Positions 16,755 through 26,935 of a DNA stretch of 64,000 bases are shown here, piece by piece. The notes under the pieces were generated by a model. The model was not told the DNA's origin, made no database searches, and worked only from the letters and a program-made list of their open reading frames with translations. Position 1 is the first letter of the stretch, and every line of letters starts with the position of its first letter. Source of the stretch: Idiomarina ramblicola (lineage in GTDB: Bacteria > Pseudomonadota > Gammaproteobacteria > Enterobacterales > Alteromonadaceae). The DNA lies in NCBI RefSeq assembly GCF_003987255.1, contig NZ_PIQC01000001.1, positions 648,631 through 712,630 of the forward strand, read 5' to 3'. The translations under genes and the position numbers were made by a program.

Positions 16755-17827
16755 GCCAGAAGCCTATTCTATTTATCGACCGTGACGGAACATTGGTCGA
16801 AGAGCCAACCACGGACAAGCAACTGGACAGCGTTGAGAAGCTGGTGTTTGAACCGAACGTGGTACCGGCTTTGCTAAAACTGCAACAGGCCGGTTACCAG
16901 TTGGTCATCGTGTCCAACCAGGATGGCCTCGGCACAGACAGTTTCCCGCAGGCCGATTTTGATGCGCCCCACAATTTAATGATGTCGGTGTTTGAGTCGC
17001 AGGGTATTCGTTTTGACGATGTTTTGATCTGCCCTCACTTTGACAGTGACAACTGCAGTTGCCGTAAACCTGCGCTTGGGCTGGTAAAGTCGTACCTGAA
17101 AGAGGGTCGCGTCGATTTCACGAATTCCTACGTTATAGGCGACCGTGAAACCGACCTGCAACTGGCCGAGAATATGGGTATTGAAGGCCTGCGTTACAGC
17201 CGCACCGAACTCAACTGGGATGCCATTGTTCACCAATTACTGGACAACCCACGTACCGCTTCGGTTACCCGTACGACCCGGGAAACGGACATCAACATTA
17301 AGGTGGATTTAGACAGCCAGGCACCGCGCGAATTTGATACCGGCATTGGCTTTTTTGACCACATGCTTGAGCAAATAGCTACGCACGCAGGTTTCTCGCT
17401 TTCGGTTAAGGTTAAAGGTGACTTACACATTGACGATCACCACACCATTGAAGACACTGCTCTGGCGTTGGGTCAGGCATTACGCTCAGCGCTTGGCGAT
17501 AAGCGCGGTATTGGCCGCTTTGGTTTTGCTCTGCCTATGGATGAATGCCGGGCGGAATGTCTGATCGATTTATCCGGACGCCCTTACTTAAAGTGGGAAG
17601 CGGATTTCACCCGCGACAAAGTCGGCGAGTTATCCACCGAGATGGTTGAGCACTTTTTCCGCTCATTAACCGACGCTATGGCAATGAGCCTTCACTTGTC
17701 GACCACCGAGGGTAATACCCACCACCAGGTCGAGAGCCTGTTTAAGGTGTTTGGCCGGGCACTGCGTCAGGCCATGACCAAAACCGGAGACCAACAGCTG
17801 CCGTCAAGTAAGGGGATGCTGGCATGA
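16751..17827 (+). CDS. hisB: Bifunctional histidinol-phosphatase / imidazoleglycerol-phosphate dehydratase
   Basis: A 358-residue fusion typical of gammaproteobacteria. The N-terminal half (1-165) is a HAD phosphatase with the nucleophile pair D10 and D12 ([12 protein letters not shown]) and a zinc site [14 protein letters not shown] (~94-107). The C-terminal half is the dehydratase, with the diagnostic [31 protein letters not shown] and HHQVES motifs that hold the manganese histidines. The start overlaps hisC by 4 bases. Confidence 0.98.
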   Translation: MSQKPILFIDRDGTLVEEPTTDKQLDSVEKLVFEPNVVPALLKLQQAGYQLVIVSNQDGLGTDSFPQADFDAPHNLMMSVFESQGIRFDDVLICPHFDSDNCSCRKPALGLVKSYLKEGRVDFTNSYVIGDRETDLQLAENMGIEGLRYSRTELNWDAIVHQLLDNPRTASVTRTTRETDINIKVDLDSQAPREFDTGIGFFDHMLEQIATHAGFSLSVKVKGDLHIDDHHTIEDTALALGQALRSALGDKRGIGRFGFALPMDECRAECLIDLSGRPYLKWEADFTRDKVGELSTEMVEHFFRSLTDAMAMSLHLSTTEGNTHHQVESLFKVFGRALRQAMTKTGDQQLPSSKGMLA

Positions 17828-18414
17828 GTGTGGTGATTGTCGATACCGAGTGTGCCAATCTGACGTCGGTTCGTTTTGCGGTGGAACGTCTGGGGTATTC
17901 GGTGCTTATTACCGATGATGTTGAAAAGATAAGGTCAGCTGACCGCGTTATTTTACCCGGCGTGGGTACTGCGGCGGCGGCAATGCGTAACTTACAACGT
18001 AAGCAATTAGTTGAGCCACTGCGTGAATTAACCCAGCCGGTGCTGGGTATTTGCCTGGGCATGCAGTTATTGACCTCACACTCAGAAGAAGGTGACGTTG
18101 ACTGTCTTAATCTCATCCCGGCTCAAACCAAGCGCCTACCGCAATGTGGTTTACCTTTGCCGCACATGGGCTGGAATACGCTGCAGCCCACCGCTGACAA
18201 CCCGCTAGTCGACGATCAAGACAGTTATTGCTACTTCGTACACAGTTTTGCGGTAGCAGTGGATGAGTACACTATTGCCAGCAGTGAATATGGTGAACGC
18301 TTTGCCTCAATGATACGCCACAACAATTATTTTGGTGCGCAGTTTCATCCCGAGCGCTCTGGCAAAACCGGCGAAGCCCTGTTAAAACGTTTTCTGGAGT
18401 TAGAGTTATGCTGA
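17824..18414 (+). CDS. hisH: Imidazole glycerol phosphate synthase, glutamine amidotransferase subunit
   Basis: A 196-residue class I glutaminase that supplies ammonia through a channel to HisF. The nucleophile is C77 in GICLGMQLL; the His-Glu pair is in [10 protein letters not shown] (~174-183), and the oxyanion strand is [11 protein letters not shown] (~44-54). It overlaps hisB by 4 bases and hisA by 7 bases. Confidence 0.97.
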   Translation: MSVVIVDTECANLTSVRFAVERLGYSVLITDDVEKIRSADRVILPGVGTAAAAMRNLQRKQLVEPLRELTQPVLGICLGMQLLTSHSEEGDVDCLNLIPAQTKRLPQCGLPLPHMGWNTLQPTADNPLVDDQDSYCYFVHSFAVAVDEYTIASSEYGERFASMIRHNNYFGAQFHPERSGKTGEALLKRFLELELC

Positions 18415-19145
18415 TACCTGCCCTGGATTTAATCGACGGTAAAGTTGTGCGCCTGTATCAGGGCGACTTTGCCCAAAAAACTGAATTTGACTTAACCCCA
18501 CTGGGTCAGGCCCAACTTTATGCTGAAGCCGGTGCCGAATGGCTGCACCTGGTTGATTTGGACGGCGCTAAAGACCCTGAGAAACGTCAGCAGCAACTGC
18601 TGGCTAAACTGGCATCTGCATCGGGAATGAAGTGCCAGGCCGGCGGCGGAATACGCACTACAGCGGATCTTGAAACCTTATTTGAAGCCGGTATTGAGCG
18701 CGCGGTCATTGGCTCAACCGCCGTTAACCAGCCAGAGAAAGTGACACGTTGGTTTGAAATGTACGGTGCGGAGAAAATTGTGCTGGCACTCGATGTCAAT
18801 ATTAACCAAGACGGGAACGCCATGGTCGCTACCCACGGCTGGCAACAAGCCAGCACACATACGTTAGACGACATTCTGAATCGCTACCTTGATTTAGGCT
18901 GTCGCCATGTACTGTGCACCGACATCAGCAAAGACGGCACCATGAAAGGCACCAATGTTGAGCTGTATCAGCGCTACAAACAGCTGTACCCGCAAGTGGT
19001 CTGGCAGGCATCCGGTGGTGTCAGTTGTTTAGACGACCTGACCGATTTAAAAGCTGTTAACTGTGACTCGGTCATTCTGGGTAAGTCCTTACTTACCGGC
19101 GCTTTCACTATGCAGGAGGCATTAGAATGCTGGCAAAACGCGTAA
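18408..19145 (+). CDS. hisA: Phosphoribosylformimino-5-aminoimidazole carboxamide ribotide isomerase
   Basis: A 245-residue TIM-barrel enzyme catalysing the Amadori rearrangement of ProFAR to PRFAR. The general base is D7 in [17 protein letters not shown], with the second acid in LALDVN near residue 129. The phosphate-binding repeats AGGGIRT (~77-83) and ASGGVSC (~201-207) are visible. It overlaps hisF by 19 bases, an unusually long overlap for this operon but one seen in relatives. Confidence 0.98.
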   Translation: MLIPALDLIDGKVVRLYQGDFAQKTEFDLTPLGQAQLYAEAGAEWLHLVDLDGAKDPEKRQQQLLAKLASASGMKCQAGGGIRTTADLETLFEAGIERAVIGSTAVNQPEKVTRWFEMYGAEKIVLALDVNINQDGNAMVATHGWQQASTHTLDDILNRYLDLGCRHVLCTDISKDGTMKGTNVELYQRYKQLYPQVVWQASGGVSCLDDLTDLKAVNCDSVILGKSLLTGAFTMQEALECWQNA

Positions 19146-19924
19146 TACCTTGCCTAGACGTTCGTGACGGTCAAGTGGTTAAAGGGGTTAAGTTTCGTAA
19201 CCATGAAATTATTGGTGACATTCTGCCGTTAGCCAAACGCTATGCAGAGAGCGGTGCCGACGAGTTGGTGTTTTATGACATTACCGCATCGGCAGATGGC
19301 CGTACGGTGGATAAGTCCTGGGTTGAACGAGTTGCCCGGGAAATCAATATTCCGTTTACCGTTGCCGGCGGTATCCGCTCCATTGAGCATGCTCAGACCA
19401 TGCTGTCTATGGGAGCCGATAAAATTTCGATTAACTCGCCTGCCCTGCTTAATCCAGATTTAATTAATACTCTGGTTGAGGAGTTTGGTCAGCAGTGCAT
19501 CGTTATTGGCATCGACAGCTTTTATAACGATCAGTCTGGCGAATACGAAGTCCACCAGTTTACCGGCGATGAAAGCAAATCACGTAAATCGGCATGGCAG
19601 ACAAAAGACTGGCTGCAGGAAGTCATTTCCCGTGGCGCCGGTGAAATAGTACTGAACTGTATGAATCAGGACGGTGTGCGCAAGGGTTATGATATCGAGC
19701 AGTTATCGGCGTTGCGGGGCTTTTGCTCGGTGCCTTTAATTGCCTCTGGCGGTGCGGGCGATATTCAGCACTTTGTTGATACCTTTAAAATAGCGCAGGT
19801 TGACGGTGCTCTGGCTGCTTCTGTGTTTCACAAGAACCTGTTTAGTATCAGTGATGTCAAAACCGCAATGGCGGCCAATAAGATTGCCGTTCGCCCGATT
19901 GAAGCACTTCAGGAGACGACATGA
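19127..19924 (+). CDS. hisF: Imidazole glycerol phosphate synthase, cyclase subunit
   Basis: A 265-residue TIM-barrel cyclase that uses ammonia from HisH to turn PRFAR into imidazole glycerol phosphate and AICAR. Catalytic residues D11 ([12 protein letters not shown]) and D130 (VIGIDS) fall exactly where expected; phosphate loops are AGGIRS and ASGGAGD. It lies within the operon between hisA and hisIE and overlaps both. Confidence 0.98.
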   Translation: MLAKRVIPCLDVRDGQVVKGVKFRNHEIIGDILPLAKRYAESGADELVFYDITASADGRTVDKSWVERVAREINIPFTVAGGIRSIEHAQTMLSMGADKISINSPALLNPDLINTLVEEFGQQCIVIGIDSFYNDQSGEYEVHQFTGDESKSRKSAWQTKDWLQEVISRGAGEIVLNCMNQDGVRKGYDIEQLSALRGFCSVPLIASGGAGDIQHFVDTFKIAQVDGALAASVFHKNLFSISDVKTAMAANKIAVRPIEALQETT

Positions 19925-20529
19925 AAATTGATTTCAATAATATAGACCAGCTTGCCTGGGAGAAAATGTCGGGCCTACTGCCCTGCACGGTACAACACGC
20001 TTTAACCGGTGAAGTACTGATGCAGGCCTATATGAACGCTGACGCTGTGAAAGAGAGTTTATCAACCGGCAAAACGACGTTTTACAGCCGCAGTAAAGAG
20101 CGTTTATGGACTAAAGGCGAAAGCTCGAAAAACTACCTTCAGCTTGAAGGTATTTTTTCGGACTGCGATAACGACGCATTATTAGTTCATGCTTTGCCCG
20201 ACGGACCCACCTGCCACTTAGGCACCCGCAGTTGCTTTGCGGACGCTCCCAAGCCTTTACTGCAAGAGCTGGATGCGCTCATTGCCAGTCGTAAAGGTGC
20301 GGATGCCAGTAAAAGCTATACCGCCAGCCTGTTCGCTAAAGGCTTAAAGCGGGCTGCGCAAAAGGTGGGAGAAGAAGGCGTTGAAGTTGCATTAGCAGCA
20401 GCCACCGAAGACAAAGACGAACTAGTGAACGAAAGTGCCGACTTACTCTATCACTTGCTGGTTGTGCTGCAAGCCAGCGAACTTAGCCTGGAAGACGTAC
20501 TAGAGGTACTAGCTAAGCGTCGCGGTTAA
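19921..20529 (+). CDS. hisI: Bifunctional phosphoribosyl-AMP cyclohydrolase / phosphoribosyl-ATP pyrophosphatase
   Basis: A 202-residue fusion (HisIE). The N-terminal cyclohydrolase (1-110) has [15 protein letters not shown] and the metal-binding [19 protein letters not shown]. The C-terminal pyrophosphatase (~115-202) has [20 protein letters not shown] and [14 protein letters not shown], the all-alpha MazG-like metal site. It is the last his gene; its TAA stop overlaps the stop of the convergent MATE gene by two bases, so no dedicated terminator lies between them. Confidence 0.97.
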   Translation: MKIDFNNIDQLAWEKMSGLLPCTVQHALTGEVLMQAYMNADAVKESLSTGKTTFYSRSKERLWTKGESSKNYLQLEGIFSDCDNDALLVHALPDGPTCHLGTRSCFADAPKPLLQELDALIASRKGADASKSYTASLFAKGLKRAAQKVGEEGVEVALAAATEDKDELVNESADLLYHLLVVLQASELSLEDVLEVLAKRRG

Positions 20530-21914
20530 GCGGCGCTATTGAGTTGTTCGCGGAAGTGCTTACGTTCGTATTTGCGGGATACGCGGCGTAAGCGCAGTGA
20601 CAACAGGACCGCCGCGACACTTAAACCACTGATAAAGCCAATCCAGAAGCCCGCAGCGCCCATGGCCGGCACCACCCAATCGGTTCGTCCCAGAATAAAG
20701 CCCACCGTTAAACCAAATGGCCAGTAAGAAATAAAAGCCAATATCATCGGGTACTTGGTGTCTTTGTAGCCACGCAGGGTACCAATCGAAATTGCCTGGA
20801 AAGTGTCTGAAATGGTAAAGATAGCGGCCAGCCCCATTAGAGTCGCTGCCAAATTGATAATGCCCGTGTCCGGGGTATAGAGACTGGCTAACCAGCCGCC
20901 GCCCAGGTACATAATCAAGCCGTTAACGGCCGCAAAAACGCCACCGAATAACATGGCGATTTTAAAGCTTAACATGGCATTCTTCGGGTCACCTGCTCCC
21001 AACGCAAAACCTACCCGTAAAGTCACCGCCATAGAGATACTCAGTGGCACCATATACACCAGTGAACTAATGTTCAGTGCAATTTGGTGGGCAGAAACCA
21101 CCGTTGGCCCCAGCGGGGCGATCAACAAAGCCACCGCCGCAAACAAACTGACTTCGAAAAAGAGCGACATAGAGATAGGAAAGCCAATACGAATAACGTA
21201 AGTAACATCATCCCAGTTGGGGCGATACCAACGCCGTAGCAACCTTAGTCGTTTGTAGCGCTTGGCAGTAAAGGTATAAATCGCCATAGAGAAAGCCATG
21301 CCCCACAGCACAATTGCTGTAGCAAGACCGCAGCCTGCACCACCAAGCTCTGGCATACCAAACTCACCATAAACAAAAATGTAGTTTGCCGGTATGTTGA
21401 TGAGTAAGCCGATAAAACCAATGATCAGCGATGGCATGGTGTTCGACATACCCTCGCAGAAGTTTCTCAATACCGCGTAAATAACAAAGCCGGGGATCCC
21501 CCAGGCTATATAGAAGAGGTAATCCAGCGTAATGGCCCGAAAATCGTCTTCAACTTCCATAATGTCTAACAACCAGGGGGCTGATGACATTCCCACAAGG
21601 GTTATGACGCCAACAATAGCGCAAGCGTATAAGCCCTGTTGCAGTATGTTGGCAACGCGCCGGTGTGAATTGGACCCATCGAGATGAGAAATGATGGGAG
21701 CCAACGCTAAAGCCAGGCCAAACACCAATAAAGTTGCGGGTACAAAAATACTACTGCCGACAGATACCGCAGCCAGATCTACTGCCCCTTTACGCCCGGC
21801 CATAACGGTATCAACCACACTCATTAACATTTGAGTTAATTGAGCAACCAGAATAGGACCGGTCAGCTTAGCCAGTTTGCGACATTCGCCTTTATTATTA
21901 CTCCACCAGTTCAC
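20526..21914 (-). CDS. MATE family multidrug efflux transporter (NorM-like)
   Basis: A 462-residue inner-membrane protein with about twelve transmembrane segments in two similar halves, as in NorM. The N-terminal GPILVAQLTQMLMSVVDTVM (~19-38) and the second-half QIALNISSLVYMVPLSISMA (~275-294) are typical. Such exporters use Na+ or H+ gradients to expel cationic drugs. The predicted start is a GTG; a nearby ATG is out of frame. It runs against the his operon and shares its last bases with hisIE. Confidence 0.92.
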   Translation of the reverse strand: MNWWSNNKGECRKLAKLTGPILVAQLTQMLMSVVDTVMAGRKGAVDLAAVSVGSSIFVPATLLVFGLALALAPIISHLDGSNSHRRVANILQQGLYACAIVGVITLVGMSSAPWLLDIMEVEDDFRAITLDYLFYIAWGIPGFVIYAVLRNFCEGMSNTMPSLIIGFIGLLINIPANYIFVYGEFGMPELGGAGCGLATAIVLWGMAFSMAIYTFTAKRYKRLRLLRRWYRPNWDDVTYVIRIGFPISMSLFFEVSLFAAVALLIAPLGPTVVSAHQIALNISSLVYMVPLSISMAVTLRVGFALGAGDPKNAMLSFKIAMLFGGVFAAVNGLIMYLGGGWLASLYTPDTGIINLAATLMGLAAIFTISDTFQAISIGTLRGYKDTKYPMILAFISYWPFGLTVGFILGRTDWVVPAMGAAGFWIGFISGLSVAAVLLSLRLRRVSRKYERKHFREQLNSAA

Positions 21915-21938
21915 TCGTTTTCATTCTCTGGGTTAGGG

Positions 21939-22721
21939 TTAATTTCTTAAAAACCGTAAAATACGCTCATTTACGTCAGCCGGGTGGGTTAATGGCCCCA
22001 TGTGGCCTGCGGCAACGGATTCTCTTTCAACATCAGGTAAAACCGTGGATAACGCTTCCGCAACCGCGTTGGCGCTGCGCCGAGTGTGCTTACCTTGTAA
22101 TAACAGTACTTTTTGTTCAACACCACTATAATCAGCTAATCGCCGCGGTTCATTAAGCAAGGCATCAAAATCCAAAGCAACCTTGTCGGCCTGACTCACC
22201 ATAAGCTGCTGAATACGTTCCGGCAAAGCATCGAAATAACCGGCATCGTTCCAGTAGTCAACAAAGGTGCGAGTGCATTCTATAGCATCTCTACCATGCA
22301 TCGCCTGACTAATGTCCTGAATTTCCAGCATACCAGGAGAGTCATCCGGCAATACATGAAAAGCAACTGGCTCATAAAGAACGACAGCCGCTATTTTAAA
22401 TGGTTTTTCTAAAGCCAGCTTTAACGCAACCGCGCCACCATAGGAATGGCCAACTAATTGAACCGGCTGCGACAAACTCAGGTTTTTAACCGCGGAGATA
22501 ATACGAGGTAACTCCTGCTCCAGTCGAAAGTTTGCAGTAAACTCAACGTTAGGCGCCTGCCCGTAGCCGAGTAGATCAACTGCGATAACGAAGTGACTGG
22601 CAACCAGATCCTTGACTAACGCACGCCACTGAGAACTGGCACTTTGAGAGCTGTGCAACAAAACCACAGGTGGGTTTTGTTGCTCGCCAAATAAATGGAT
22701 TCCTGATTCTAATTCAGACAT
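21939..22721 (-). CDS. Alpha/beta hydrolase
   Basis: A 260-residue alpha/beta-fold hydrolase. The nucleophile is S93 in VGHSYGGAVALKLA; the oxyanion segment is LLHSSQSASSQWRAL (~21-35); DLLGYGQAP (~49-57) and the catalytic His in AAGHMGPLTHP (~241) complete the pattern. It has no signal peptide. The physiological substrate is unknown. It is 9 bases downstream of the MAPEG-family gene, so the two are probably co-transcribed, with the MATE gene possibly following. Confidence 0.87.
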   Translation of the reverse strand: MSELESGIHLFGEQQNPPVVLLHSSQSASSQWRALVKDLVASHFVIAVDLLGYGQAPNVEFTANFRLEQELPRIISAVKNLSLSQPVQLVGHSYGGAVALKLALEKPFKIAAVVLYEPVAFHVLPDDSPGMLEIQDISQAMHGRDAIECTRTFVDYWNDAGYFDALPERIQQLMVSQADKVALDFDALLNEPRRLADYSGVEQKVLLLQGKHTRRSANAVAEALSTVLPDVERESVAAGHMGPLTHPADVNERILRFLRN

Positions 22722-22730
22722 AGCTTCACT

Positions 22731-23138
22731 TTAAGATAAACTGACACCGACAAACTGACCGATACCATAACCGGCAGCTAATAGTAAGACGGCAAAGGTT
22801 GTTAATACACCAATGGTTCTTGGCAGACTAACACCCACACTGCGGGTCAATCCGACGGCATGACACAGGCGGGCAATAACCAGAGCAATGCCTAAACCGT
22901 GTAATAAGCCTAGAGGTGCGTTCTGAACTTCCATCATAGCAAAGAGAATAAGAGCCAACGGCACATACTCAATAAAGTTGCCATGAATGCGTACGGCGGC
23001 TTCCAGATCCGGTGCTTCACCGGTACCAATACCGACTCTGTGCTTCCAGCGTAAGCGTATAATACGCGCCGCCAGGGCAAGGTAAATTAACGTCAATACG
23101 CCAGCATAAAAACCAGTAATTGTAAGTTGAGTTGTCAC
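22731..23138 (-). CDS. MAPEG family membrane protein
   Basis: A 135-residue protein with four transmembrane segments and the MAPEG (membrane-associated eicosanoid/glutathione metabolism) pattern: RIIRLRWKHRVGIGTG (~26-41) and the motif EAAVRIHGNFIEYVPLALIL (~47-66), where the Arg/Asn/Glu residues contact glutathione in eukaryotic relatives. Bacterial members are mostly uncharacterised; some have glutathione transferase activity. The start is a GTG with GGGGCAGCAA upstream. Confidence 0.88.
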   Translation of the reverse strand: MTTQLTITGFYAGVLTLIYLALAARIIRLRWKHRVGIGTGEAPDLEAAVRIHGNFIEYVPLALILFAMMEVQNAPLGLLHGLGIALVIARLCHAVGLTRSVGVSLPRTIGVLTTFAVLLLAAGYGIGQFVGVSLS

Positions 23139-23178
23139 TTGCTGCCCCTTATTTTTTATTTGTTAGTCGGCTTCATCA

Positions 23179-23206
23179 AAAAAGGCTCACCATGTGAGCC
23201 TTTTGC
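23179..23206 (-). terminator. Intrinsic terminator of adk
   Basis: AAAGGCTCAC (23181-23190) pairs with GTGAGCCTTT (23194-23203) around a 3-nt loop, and on the minus strand a run of T follows. It lies directly after the adk stop and before the MAPEG gene. Confidence 0.85.
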
Positions 23207-23214
23207 TAAACCGG

Positions 23215-23922
<708 letters not shown>

Positions 23923-23937
23923 TTACAAGCTCAGAAA

Positions 23938-23969
23938 GCCGCTGCAGGCAACGAGTTACCGACAGCGGC
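23938..23969 (-). terminator. Hairpin after htpG
   Basis: GCCGCTG (23938-23944) and CAGCGGC (23963-23969) form a 7-bp stem with an 18-base loop; only a short T stretch follows on the minus strand (GGCTTTCTG). It is a weak candidate terminator between htpG and adk. Confidence 0.4.
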
Positions 23970-23979
23970 AGACCTGAAA

Positions 23980-25893
23980 TTAAGCGTTAAGCATTAATTT
24001 GTTAAGACGAGTGACAAAGGAGGCAGGGTCTTTTAAGTTCCCTCGCTCCGCCAGAGTCGCCTGATCTAATAACACCTCAGCCCATTCTTTAAAGGTATCA
24101 TCTTCTTTGGTCAGCATGCGCTGAACCAACGGGTGCTCTGGGTTTATTTCAAAGATATATTTGGTTTCAGGAACCGGCTGACCAGCGGCTTCCATTAACT
24201 TAGCCATTTGCGTACTCATATCGTTATCGTCTGTAATGATACAAGCCGGAGAATTGGTTAAGCGATTTGTCACACGAACTTTCTTCACCTTCTCACCCAG
24301 CGCTTTTTCAAATCGCTCCAGGTTATCTTTAAAGGCTTCTTCCGCTTTTTCCTGTTCCTCTTTATCTTCCTCGTCGTCCAGTTCGCCAAGGTCAAGATCG
24401 CCCCGAGTCACGGACTGTAGTTGCTTCTCTTTAAACTCGGTCAGATGGCTCATCAACCATTCATCAATGCGCTCTGAAAGCAGCAGTACTTCAATGCCTT
24501 TCTTATTAAAGATTTCCAGCGCAGGGTTATTTCTGGCGGCTTCGTAGCTGTCAGCAACAATGTAGAAGACTTTATCCTGACCTTCTTTCATGCGCTCAAT
24601 GTAGTCATCCAGGCTCACCGACTGAACCGCGCCGTCGTTATGCGTTGAGGCAAAACGTAACAGCTCAGCGATGCGTTCACGGTTCGTGTGATCTTCCGCC
24701 GGACCTTCTTTCAGCACATTACCAAAGGTATCCCAGAACTGTTGATACTGTTCTTTATCGTCTTTTGCCAGCTTCTTCAGCATTTGCAGTACTTTTTTGG
24801 TACTGCCGTTACGCATCGCACGGGTAATTTTATTATCTTGCAAAATTTCACGCGAAACGTTCAGCGGCAAGTCGTTTGAATCGACCAGTCCGCGTACAAA
24901 GCGAAGATAAGTCGGCATTAACTGTTCAGCGTCGTCCATAATGAATACTCGCTTCACATAAAGCTTAACGCCGTGCTGTTGCTCGCGGTTCCATAAATCC
25001 CACGGAGCCCGCTTTGGAATGTACAGCAAGTTGGTGTACTCGGTGGTGCCTTCAACTTTGTTGTGGCTCCACAGCAGTGGTTCATCAAAGTCGTGCGCTA
25101 CCGTTTTGTAGAACTCTTTGTATTCTTCATCAGTAATGTCTGACTTCTCACGAGTCCAGAGAGCCTGACCTGAGTTTACGGTTTCCCATTCGCCGGGCTG
25201 CCCTTCCACTTTATTGCCTTCGTCGTCTTCTGACTCAGGTACCGGTTCTTTCCACATTTGAACCGGGATACTCAGGTGCTCTGAATATTTGTTGATAATG
25301 CCACGCAGACGGTTTTCATCTAAGAACTCATCGGCATCGTCTTTCAGGTGCAGAATAATATCCGTACCACGGCGGGCTTTATCAATTTCAGCGATTTCGA
25401 ACTCGCCTTCGCCTTGTGAGCGCCACTCTACTCCGCTCGCATTCTTTTCTAATGCCGGACGGGTTCTAACTGTGACTTCATCAGCCACGATGAAAGCAGA
25501 ATAAAAACCGACACCAAACTGGCCAATTAACTTACTGTCTTTGGCGTCATCGCCGGACAATTGACCGAAGAACTCGGCTGTGCCTGACTTAGCGATAGTA
25601 CCCAGGTTGTTCATGACATCGTCACGGGTCATACCAACGCCGTTGTCGCTGATAGTAATGGTGCGGCTGTCTTTATCAACAGACACACGAACATGAAGAT
25701 CACTATCGTCACCGTACAGGGAGTTGTCGCTTAAGGCTTTAAAGCGCAATTTATCCGCTGCGTCTGACGCATTTGAGACCAGTTCGCGTAAGAAGATTTC
25801 TTTATTGGAATACAGAGAATGAATCATCAGGTGAAGCAATTGTTTTACTTCTGTCTGAAATCCATGTTTTTCCATTTGACCGGCTTCCGCCAT
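23980..25893 (-). CDS. htpG: Molecular chaperone HtpG (Hsp90)
   Basis: A 637-residue cytosolic Hsp90. The N-terminal GHKL ATPase has the Bergerat motifs [15 protein letters not shown] (~38-52), [13 protein letters not shown] (~81-93) and [15 protein letters not shown] (~127-141). The middle domain contains [11 protein letters not shown] and [18 protein letters not shown] (~343-360), and the C-terminal dimerisation domain ends RLNKLMLNA. The start follows GCAGGAGAAATATACT. The gene is a heat-shock gene in E. coli; I did not identify a sigma32 promoter. Confidence 0.98.
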   Translation of the reverse strand: MAEAGQMEKHGFQTEVKQLLHLMIHSLYSNKEIFLRELVSNASDAADKLRFKALSDNSLYGDDSDLHVRVSVDKDSRTITISDNGVGMTRDDVMNNLGTIAKSGTAEFFGQLSGDDAKDSKLIGQFGVGFYSAFIVADEVTVRTRPALEKNASGVEWRSQGEGEFEIAEIDKARRGTDIILHLKDDADEFLDENRLRGIINKYSEHLSIPVQMWKEPVPESEDDEGNKVEGQPGEWETVNSGQALWTREKSDITDEEYKEFYKTVAHDFDEPLLWSHNKVEGTTEYTNLLYIPKRAPWDLWNREQQHGVKLYVKRVFIMDDAEQLMPTYLRFVRGLVDSNDLPLNVSREILQDNKITRAMRNGSTKKVLQMLKKLAKDDKEQYQQFWDTFGNVLKEGPAEDHTNRERIAELLRFASTHNDGAVQSVSLDDYIERMKEGQDKVFYIVADSYEAARNNPALEIFNKKGIEVLLLSERIDEWLMSHLTEFKEKQLQSVTRGDLDLGELDDEEDKEEQEKAEEAFKDNLERFEKALGEKVKKVRVTNRLTNSPACIITDDNDMSTQMAKLMEAAGQPVPETKYIFEINPEHPLVQRMLTKEDDTFKEWAEVLLDQATLAERGNLKDPASFVTRLNKLMLNA

Positions 25894-25958
25894 AGTATAT
25901 TTCTCCTGCTGTTATTACCTATGCCAATAACAATGGGGGCGCAGGAGACATTTTCAAG

Positions 25959-26564
25959 TCATCGGGAAAATTGTTTTCGTCCGCTGAAGGCATGACCTAA
26001 TGTGGTTTGATCGACATAACCCAGCTCACCGCCTACTGGCACTCCGTGAGCGATACGCGTGGTATTAATATTCTGTTGTGCCGCAATATCCGCAATATAG
26101 TGTGCGGTCGCATCACCCTCAACGGTCGGGTTCGTTGCCAGAACAATCTCTTCAACCGGTTCACTTTGCAGTTGCCGCTCAAGCTCATCCAGACCAATAT
26201 CCGCCGGGCCGATGCCGTCCAGCGGCGACAAATGCCCCATCAATACGAAGTAGCGTCCCTGAAACTGAGAAGTTTGTTCAATGGCTAAGACATCGGCGGG
26301 TGTTTCCACAACGCACAATACGCCGTTCTCACGCCGCATCGGGTTATTGCAAATTCGACACAGTGGCTCTTCAGTTAAGGTCCGGCAACACTCGCAGTGA
26401 CCCACTTTTTCAACAGCGGACTGCAAAGACTCAGCGAGCCTTGAGGCTCCGCCGCGATCACGCTCAAGCAAATAAAACGCCATACGCTGTGCTGACTTTT
26501 GGCCAACACCCGGTAGACGTTTTAAATTATCAACAAGCTGATCAATTGCCGGACTGATACTCAT
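25959..26564 (-). CDS. recR: Recombination mediator protein RecR
   Basis: A 201-residue DNA-binding clamp of the RecFOR pathway that loads RecA at gaps. The helix-hairpin-helix [20 protein letters not shown] (14-33), a four-Cys zinc finger ([16 protein letters not shown], ~57-72) and a Toprim domain ([14 protein letters not shown], ~83-96) occur in family order. The ATG follows AGGTCATC. It is 14 bases downstream of ybaB. Confidence 0.98.
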   Translation of the reverse strand: MSISPAIDQLVDNLKRLPGVGQKSAQRMAFYLLERDRGGASRLAESLQSAVEKVGHCECCRTLTEEPLCRICNNPMRRENGVLCVVETPADVLAIEQTSQFQGRYFVLMGHLSPLDGIGPADIGLDELERQLQSEPVEEIVLATNPTVEGDATAHYIADIAAQQNINTTRIAHGVPVGGELGYVDQTTLGHAFSGRKQFSR

Positions 26565-26578
26565 GATGACCTGACGAC

Positions 26579-26905
26579 TTAAAAAGGCATCTTAAAGCCA
26601 GGAGGCAAGCCCATGCCGCCAGTGATCTCTGACATACGCTCTTTACTGGTTTCTTCAACCCGGCGTACGGCATCATTCGTCGCGGCTGCAATCAAATCTT
26701 CCAGCATTTCCTGGTCGTCTTCCATTAGGCTTGGGTCGATACTAACGCGCTTTACGTTGTGGTTTCCCAACATGGTGATCTTCACCAAGCCAGCACCGGC
26801 TTCACCGGTGACTTCCATGTTCGCGACTTCTTCCTGGGCTTGCTGCATGCGCTCTTGCATTTGTTGCGCCTGCTTCATCATGTTACCCATTCCACCTTTA
26901 AACAT
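26579..26905 (-). CDS. ybaB: Nucleoid-associated protein YbaB/EbfC
   Basis: A 108-residue dimeric DNA-binding protein. The Met/Gln-rich N-terminal helix ([19 protein letters not shown]) and the [18 protein letters not shown] strand pair are the family hallmarks. It lies between dnaX and recR, as in nearly all proteobacteria; that conserved linkage is the best hint at a role around recombination or replication. AGGAAT precedes the ATG. Confidence 0.97.
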   Translation of the reverse strand: MFKGGMGNMMKQAQQMQERMQQAQEEVANMEVTGEAGAGLVKITMLGNHNVKRVSIDPSLMEDDQEMLEDLIAAATNDAVRRVEETSKERMSEITGGMGLPPGFKMPF

Positions 26906-26935
26906 AGTTTTATTCCTCGTTTAAGCTTCTAAAAA

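Noticed and set aside
26078..26557. A 159-codon open frame on the plus strand opposite recR
   Set aside because: It lies entirely antisense to a well-conserved recR, has no recognisable domain and is rich in Gln, Arg and Pro as antisense frames often are.
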